Part shown: piece by piece, positions 49,301 through 58,300 of the stretch
Numbering within the stretch: the stretch's first letter is position 1
Layout of the letters: every line of letters begins with the position of its first letter
DNA from: Tribonema minus
Taxonomy: Eukaryota; Sar; Xanthophyceae; Tribonematales; Tribonemataceae
NCBI GenBank assembly: GCA_017506865.1
Contig: JAFCMP010000003.1
Span: forward strand, 434,001-498,000
Length of the DNA stretch: 64,000 nucleotides
Direction of reading: 5' to 3'
Program-made: the position numbers and the translations under genes
The notes under the pieces: model-generated
Told to the model about the DNA's origin: nothing
What the model saw: only the letters and a program-made list of their open reading frames with translations
The model's database searches: none

Positions 49301-52300
49301 TGTGCAGCAGCACCAACGTGCAGTTTCGGTGGGGCAGTGTCTGGTGGCGAATCGCCACTTGAACCATGCTTTCGTGTGATGACACTTATTGCATGTTACT
49401 CTCATACCCAACACACCGTGTGAACGCAAGGACAGGCCTCGTCTTCCCTCCGTATGCGCAAATTGCATCGCCGGGATCCCGACTCCCCGTTGTCTTGCGC
49501 ACGACATGCTATGCAATCACACTTGCAGTCTCTATTTGGCGCACAAGAAAAAGTGCCAGAGATGCAGCAAGATATCAGCAGCGCACGCACTGGCTGTAAC
49601 TCCATTCACTTCGCATGCAAACAGTGCCCCATTCCGTGTCAACTCAGAATGGTGCAAATGTGATTGACGCACGCTGATTGATTTTCACTTGAGCGCTGCC
49701 TCTCATTGCTGCCACACGAGCAGGCAGAGACAGGGGCCCCCACAGGTGCGCCGAGCGCTGCCCCCAGCACTGCGCCGAGCACTGCCCCCACTGGTGCACC
49801 CTCAACTGCGCCTACTGCCGAGCCTACGGGAGCGAGGGAGCTGCAGGTTAGTTGAACTATTAACTAGTGAATGTCAGACATTGCCGATTTATTCGGCAGA
49901 CCGAGTCGTGAATCGAATTTTGACCGAGTTTTACTCGCAACTCGGGGTCCCGGACACACCGATTAAAATCGGTGATAAATCACTCGGTCTGCCAGATATG
50001 CTACTAAAAATTACTCGGTGTGGTGTCCCAACACCGATTCTTTTCGAAGCTGCACATGCTGTGTGTTGTTGGGGGCTTTCCGGCGAAACTCCCGAAAGGT
50101 CGAATCCAACCGAAGTCGGCCCCGACTTCGGGTTTTGAAAAACCATGCTGTGAAGCAGCAGAAGCTGCAGCAGCAGATGTGCTAGTTGTGAAAGAGAGCT
50201 GGAGGTCCCACCCCACTGCCTGCAGCCACATGCTCTAAGCCTCCTTCATGAAGGATGGCACATGGAGTTTTAGTGTACTTCGTCATCGAACGCAACAACC
50301 AATACTTTGCAGGACGAGGACGAGCATCTCATGTCCGTTCTGGAAGAGAAGAAGCTCTTGGGGGGGGCTTCTGTAAGCTGCTGCAGCTAAAAGCTTGGCA
50401 AAAAGCGCGACATCACTCGTCACATCAAATTTCGACAAAACCAGCAACTGCTGGTTTTGTCGAAATTTGATGTAGCCTGTGCCTCAGAAGTGCACTAGTG
50501 CAACTTTCCTGCTTAAGGCACGACTCAAGCAGGACTGCGAGACGACGATGGACATTGCAATGAAATCGTGAAAAATTGGTATAGAATCGGGTGTTGCCGC
50601 ATTACTCGCCATTACTCGCCTAGCGAGGTGCTAATCATTTACTCGGGGGTCCGAGTAAAAATTGACTCGCTTCCTGGCAGACCTCATTAATCATGACTCG
50701 GTCTGTCTGGCAGAGGGAGTTTACTCGGTGACAAATCGACTCGGATTTCACAAGTCACCCCGGCAACTCTACTCGGGGGCCAAACCCCATAAATCAGCAA
50801 TGTCTGGTGAATGGGTGTGTATACTACCTTGAAGTGTACAAACTAAAGTACCTATATGTCTATGTGTAACGTTGCGTCGTGCAAGGTTGAAGTTACAGCA
50901 GTTGCCGGTGGTAGGGTTGGGGGTTGCTTTGGAACTGGGGTCAGGGTTGGGGGTGGGTTAAGAGCAGGATTAGGGTCAGCACCCAGAGCAGTGGTGCATG
51001 CCCCTATATATGCATCAATTACCGAGCACTGCCGTGCTTACATCCTGGGACCCGAGTCCAAAGACGAGAAACGAGCAGCACTTCATGTTTCTGGCGAATT
51101 TTGTGACGCACCTGCATCCGATTTTGACCTTGTTTTCATTCATATTTTGTGTTGTGGCTTTGACTGGTCGCGCAATCCGCAGTAGCACATTGCGCATCGC
51201 AACACCTCTGAAGCTGCACTGTGAACTCTTTTGTAAGCCTGGCTGATTCCTACGTAGAGGGCCCGGGTGCCAATAATTCAACAGCGCCCAGAAGATGCTC
51301 AAGTCCATTCGTGCGCTGGCAGCAGTTTCAGCACCGCTATTTTGAAAATAAGCCACGTGATCGCCTCCTACCTCCGCAATAAGCTTGCTGCCACACACTA
51401 CCTTTCACAGCATAATTTCGCCTCACATTTTGTCCTTTGCTATTTTGCTTTTGGCAGGGGGAGACCGCGTCCCCCACAGGGGCGCCGAGCACTGCCCCCA
51501 CCACTGCTCCCAGCACGGCGCCGACCACCGCGCCTTTTACCGCGCCGACTGCCGAGCCCACTGGAGGGCGCATTCTAGAGGTGAACAGCAGTGTGGTCGC
51601 AAAATAGCGGCTTTTTTCAGTGCGTTTGAACGCACGTATCCGGTACCAGCCGGAATCCTGTTACCGTGCGGGATGGCCGGCTAGGCTCCGAAAATTGGGG
51701 TGTTGCGGAAGTTCACAAGCAGGGTTGAAGTTTTGTAAGTAGTTCTAAGACAGTTGTCCCCCAAATCTGTAGGGGGGTACAGTTCTGCGGTGTCCTGAGT
51801 CACATTCCATTTCTGCTGGACAGCGCGCCCTAGAGGAGAACTATCGCCCTTCAAAGCCGCAAGGGTGAGGCCCTTGAAAGGTTAGGAGTAGGATTAGGGC
51901 CAGCCTAGCCCTAACCCTAAGGGGACAAGGTTATGCGGCATCTTGAGTCGCATTGCACGCCCGCAGAAAAATGATGCCATATTGTATTCGCCGGTGAACA
52001 TTGTGCCTCCACGCGAATAGCTCGGGGGGGGGGGGGGGGGGGGGGGCTTCTTTTGTTGAACCCCCCTTTCCCTGGATACTTCGACGTATTGTTTTATTGA
52101 TGCACAGAGTCTGTGTGCACGGAGGGTGTGTGTTTGTGAGGGGGGGCGGGCTGAGGAGTTCAGGGAGGTGAGGGGTACTCAACACCCCATTGAGCTGACT
52201 GCAACTCAATTGCGGTCGCGTATGCCATTGTTGCCTACTGCCAGCACCGTAGTTGAAGTTCTCACTTCGGGTGAGCGCTGCGACAGCCTCAGACGGCGCA

Positions 52301-55300
52301 ACTGAAGCTCACCCCTGCATCTACGCTCGTCCCCCATTGTCCCCCATGACAAGCAGGAAGGGACGGCGTCCCCCACGGGCGCGCCGAGCACTGCCCCCAG
52401 CACTGCCCCCACTGTGGCGCCTTCCACCGCTCCTTCTGTGGCACCTACTGCGGACCCCACGGGAGGCCGCGAACTTCAAGTAAGTGCGAGTAAGCGCGCG
52501 CTTGTACAAGCAAGATGGTGTTTGGTGAAGTCGCCGTGTATGCATGTATTTCACATACCTGTGGACTACATGCAGCGCGTGCACGGATTGCGTGGGGGCG
52601 CTCGTTCGCTTGAAATTCGAGCGCTTGCTCAAGCACACGCGAGGGGTCTTGCTGGCAAAATTGTACGACACGTTCTAGCATGCAAGTTCAAGTGCCCCAT
52701 TTTTTTTCCTCGTGTACCGAGCAATGCCTGCTGCGGAGCGTGTTGGAGAACGCACTCACTAACGCTCTGCCGCCTAGTACATAGTCCAAATCAGGACACG
52801 GCAGCACACAAGTTCGTTGGTCTGTGTGTGCAGGCGCAGTAACATTCACTACTCAAGTAGTACTTAAGAGTACATGTAATTTGTCTGGTATTTGTCTGTG
52901 TTGACGTGGGTGCACAATGCACACTACAGGTCGTACATGTTGAAGTGCTACCTATGATATGGACGGGGCCTCGCTGATTTGTTCAAGGACTTGTTGGTAT
53001 ACTCGCAACCAGATTCATTTCACTACAGGTAGTCGTTGACCGCTTTGCAGCCCTGCTCTACGGACCAACCGAGCCTCCCTGCACGCAATACACGATGCGT
53101 CTGCTTGCTGCAGCCGCTCGATCCGGAGCGCTGTCGCTACTTCTCACTTTGCACGATCATCAGACGGACTCTTTGTTGCGATCAACTGATGGACTATTTT
53201 GTTGCGTGCAAACAGGTGGACACTGATGCCCCCACAGCGTCGTCGAGCACTGCCCCCAGCACTGCCCCCACTGTGGCGCCGTCCACGGCGCCTTCCACGG
53301 CACCCACCGCGGAGCCCACGGGCACACGTGAACTAGAGGCAAGTTCAACTAGCGGGTAGGCATGTTGCGTACTTCAAGATGTTTGTGCCAATGTGTGCTG
53401 GCGCAGCGTCAATGACAACACAACTTCATTGTGTTTTTGGCCCAAGTTTGCACCTGGGGCTTGCTGAGGAAGTCAAGGCTTCAGCCTTGAACTCTCATTG
53501 AGAGTCGCTCAAGTGATGATGAAGCTCAAAAGTACTCTGAAGTTCAAGTGCACAGACTGGGCAGGGTGGAGGCATTTGAATCTGGTTGAGTTAGGGTTAC
53601 ACTCAGGAACAGAATGAGGCCCTCCTGTCGTGCGCGAGTGCTTCTTGTACTGTTCACCGTGAGCTCAATTTACAGTTTTCGCTCTCCGTGCCATTCTCCT
53701 CGTGCACTCTCACCTCATCGAGGCGACTATTCGGGCAAGCCTGATGGCCATCGCAAGTTCCTAACAAATGCGCCCCCCTCTTGCGTTTGCAGGAGAGCAC
53801 GGGGTCCCCCACAGGAGCCCCCAGCACTGCCCCCAGCACTGCGCCGAGCACTGCCCCCACTGGCGCCCCTTCCACCGCTCCCACCAGCGAGCCCACAGGG
53901 GCGGTGGCGGGGGAACGTTCACTGGAGGTGAGCTTTGTGTTCCTGAGTCTGCGCCTTGTGTGCATGTCTTCAAACGACATAGGGTTAGGGTTAGGGGTAG
54001 CGCGTTACGCATTGCAGTACAAGTGTGCTATGCAGGGCACTGCTGCGCGCAGCTCTTTGGCAATCGGAGTGGAGCATCGCCATGGATGTGTCAGGTGCTT
54101 TTGCTGGACGAAGAGGCGTTGAGAATTGTGCGAATGGCCAGTGTGGCCGTGGCAATCTTGAAGTTCACTCCTTGTGATTTCATGTGCAAACGCTTCTGAC
54201 AAAATCAGTGTGCCAAAACAGCATTGCATTGACATCCTATCACTGTACTTGCAAGTTTTTAATTGGCAGTACAATGTGTATATGATTTATCACCACCTGT
54301 ACTGCCCCTCTGCCTGAGCTACAGGGCACCGATGCCCCCACTGGATCCCCTACCACGGCGCCGAGCACTGCCCCCTCTGTAGCGCCGTCCACTGCACCGT
54401 CCACTGCACCCACTGCGGACCCTACGGGCTCACGCGAGCTAGAGGTGCGTTACCCTTGTTGAAGTTGAAGTCGCAAAGTGCCGCGGACTGTCATGACAGT
54501 GTGCAACTGATGCTTCTCGCGCGCTTTGTCATAATCAGCAGTAGCTTTTGCTCCGAAATGCTTCGAAGCACACATATGGATACTTAGAAGCATGTGCATT
54601 TTGGAACACATGGCAGGCTTCAGCAGCCTGCTAACGTGCCGACAGAGAGTCTCTTTGACATTGGGGCTTTTCAAGTGGCAGCCACATGTCAGCTGTCAGT
54701 GACACAATCATCCGGCTCGCATCTTGCGTGTTCTGTGCTGTTCAAGCAGGCCAACACGGACACCCCTACCGGCGCGCCGAGCACTGCCCCCAGCACTGCT
54801 CCGAGCGCTGCTCCAAGCACCGCGCCGACTGTTGCGCCCACCAGTGAGCCCACGTCTGGCGCTGATGGCGAGCGGCGACTGCAGGTATGTTTGTAACATG
54901 ATTCGTACACTACTGCAAACTTCATTATGAACTTGAAGATATTGTGTTGTGTTATACTTGAAGTAAGGTGCAGCGGGCAAGCAGGTACGCCACCCAAGTA
55001 CGTCACTCGATTTTTGGATTGTTGCGCCATGGGGGTTACGGTGCGTTGACATAAGCTACAGGTTGCCTTCAACTTTCACCCACATGAATACCTGCAAACG
55101 CTACTGAATGCATCCATGGTGCGCACCTCACCCACGCTCCATGAATTATAATTGCTGCAGCAGCGGCGACCACGGTTATCAGTGGAAGGCACTTGCGGCA
55201 GACCACACCTTGTCACCTGGATCTCTATGCTATCTCTTGATTCATTACCATAATTCAATGTTTTGCGTCTCACGTTCCACCTGCGCCTCGCGACCCTGCA

Positions 55301-58300
55301 GGACGGCACTGAGTCCCCCACAGGAGCCCCCAGCACTGCCCCCAGCACAGCGCCGAGCACTGCTTCCACTGGTGCGCCATCCACCGCGCCCACCAGCGAG
55401 CCCACGGGGGAGGCAGCAGCGGGCGAGCGTAGACTGCAGGTGCGACGATGCTTCAAGCAGGTCTTGGAAAGTGTAACCGACTTTTCATACAGTACATCTG
55501 GCTATGCACCTTTGAGCCTACGGCCTAAGGGCGGCGGCGGTTGCAGGTGAGCAGCTCGAGACTGTACTGAGCGCTGCAGCAGCAGCAGCAGCAGCAAGAG
55601 AAGAAGGCGTGCATACATGCCAGCCATTGCCAGACATCCGGTACTACTTTTTATCAACGCTCGCTCAGGGCGCGAAGAAGCCCAGATGGAGGATGTCCAG
55701 CTGCTGACAGAATCTCCATGTATCTTGTGAACACCTTGAACGCGTCTCTCAATGCGCATTGGCGATCACTTCTAATGACATGGCCAAATGGCATGTACTT
55801 GTAGGGCTGGAGCAGGCCCTGTCGCTTTAAGCCAGCGATGTGAGTACGAGGGGAGCAACGCCATCAGTGCTTGTTTGGTGGCTCATTTTCCTATCCAAGG
55901 TGATGTTACATGGTCGCATAACATGCCCCTGGCAGCGTGTTGCACCCTATCAAGCGCGGTTCCCGTGATGGCTTCGAGCGTGCGACAAGACAGTGCAGGG
56001 AGCGATGCTGCAGATGAGCCGTGCCGAAGTGAAGTTCACTTCGCAATACTCTGCACGACAAGGTCGTCGGGAGTCAATCTCTGGCTGGATCCCTATGCCT
56101 CTGAATTGTTCAGCTGAACAATGCTGCACCACTGAGAGCCCTTGCAGCACTTCCTGTACTGGTGCGGAACCGTTGCCGCAGCATATGAAAGTGGTCCTGT
56201 CAGCTAACCCTGACCCTAGCTCCTTAAACGCCAGCCATTGCACCTGCAACTGGAGCAATCAGGGCCTACACTGGCCCTACATAGAATAGGTTGCCACAGA
56301 ATGCGTGGGCTTTACACCACCTAAAAAAAGGCAGACCTCTACAACTACTCAGTGCACCTAGGCAGCGAAGTGTTGGTAAAGGACCCGCCATTCTTCCCAG
56401 TATCGCCATCAACGCACTGACGCCACAATCTACTACTGCATATGCTGACAGCTGCTGCACCCGCTTGCCTACAACCTCTGCGCATGCAAAACAGGGGGAC
56501 ACAGGGTCCCCCACCGGCGCGCCGAGCACTGCCCCAACAACCGCCCCCAGCGGCGCCCCCACCACTTGTCCGAGCACTGCCCCCTCTGCCGCCCCTACGG
56601 AGGGACATGTTGGGGAGCGCGAATTGGTGAGTCGTTGGTCGAGAGTACTTGCTGGGCACTGCTGCAGGTCTGCTGATCTTTGATTCGACTCAGCAACCTG
56701 TGACCGGGAGCTTTGTTTTGTGGGGGCGTGATGGCAGGTGCAGCAGCAGTTGCGTAGTAACTGCTGTTGCGCACTGGTGGTGGGCGCTGAGCGCTCTTGG
56801 GCAGGTGGCAATCACGCAGCGCAATATCTGGCGTCAGTGTGCTGTCAGGCCAGGCATCTCATTGCCTACTTCTCCCGGTACACACAGCAAACTCTACGTA
56901 GGCGCTGCATGGTTTTGGGGTGAAGGCAATTCAATAGTGGCTGCCGCCCCCCACACATCGTCTTTCAGCGAATGCATGGATTGGAGCAGTTGTTGCTGTT
57001 TTTTAATGAACGCCATGGATGCATGCAACAAGATGTTGACCAAGTGAACACCACGCCCCCCCCCCCCCCCCCTCCCATTTGCGCTCCTTCACAGGAGGGC
57101 TCCGCTGCACCGACAGCCTCGCCATCGTCAGCGCCCTCGGTGGCGCCCTCTGCCGCGCCGAGCGCTGCCCCCACAGCGTCCCCCGAATCCCCCAGCAGGC
57201 AGCCCGCGGCGCGCGCCGTCGGCAACGTCATGAAGCGGCTGCAGGTGAGCGCTGCCGCATGCGATGCGGGGTTGAGCACTGCTGTAGTTGCATCTGTCTG
57301 TTGTTTCGCTCGTAACAGCCCACAACTGCCCATGGAGTGCACAGCGTCAAGGAGCAGCCGCGGGTGAGCGCTGCTGCGTTTGATGCAGTTGAGCGCTGTA
57401 CTTGTAACTGCCGGCGGCGCGCGCCGTCAGCAACGTCGTGAAGCAGCTGGCTGCAGGCTAGCGTTGTGGCGGAGTTTTGATGCTGCTGTAACTGCAGCTG
57501 GCAGGTGCATTTGTGTGCGCAGGTGCATATGTGTACCTATGTGTACTGCTCATCGTGCTAGCGGGCGCATGCGTGTACTCATGTGTACTCGCCAATGGTA
57601 CACAATCATCATCACCACTCTGCCTGCCCCTTTCACATGACCGCAGGAGACCATTCTCCTGCAAACGGGTACTGGGTCAAATGCCCCTACTGCGTCCCCC
57701 ACTGCCGCCCCCACTGCTGCGCCGAGCGCTGCCCCCACAGCCGCGCCCACTGCCGAGGGCGAATCGGGATTGCTCACGCGCCTTGTGCGCAGGGTGCTCA
57801 AGGTACGCAACCTGTAGATTCAGCGTTGGAGTTAGTGATGACGATTGTGCGTTGAAGTTGGTGGTGATGACCAGATTGTCTATACGTGCGCACTGATGGG
57901 CGTACTAGTATGCGTATACCATGTTTGACAGGCCCCACAAAGCAAAACGTGCTGGTGGCTGCTGCGTGATATCCTCTGGCCTAGGCCGATTCGCGCTGTG
58001 GAGCATGTTGATTGCTAGCAATCGAGCATGTATAATGCTCGGACTTCTTACATGCGCAAGATGGTCGTGGCCAGAGAGGCTCAAGCAATGCTTACTGCTG
58101 AGCTGCAGGGCCTTGACGCCAGACAGCAGGCCTCGCATCATGATATCTCTCTACCCCTTGGAATGATTGTGATGCACTCAGATTTCTGATGATAAAACAC
58201 AGGAGCCGAAACTGGAGGCGGCCTATGGCCTTGTTGCTGTGCGAATGTCGATACTTAGCAGAACCATTGCTCAGATGAAAGCTGCAGTTCTCAGCATGCA

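Noticed and set aside
56649..57047. 132-codon open frame between modular exons 16 and 17
   Set aside because: It lies between two well-defined exons and has no Ser/Thr-Ala-Pro content or RxL end; chance opening is likely.
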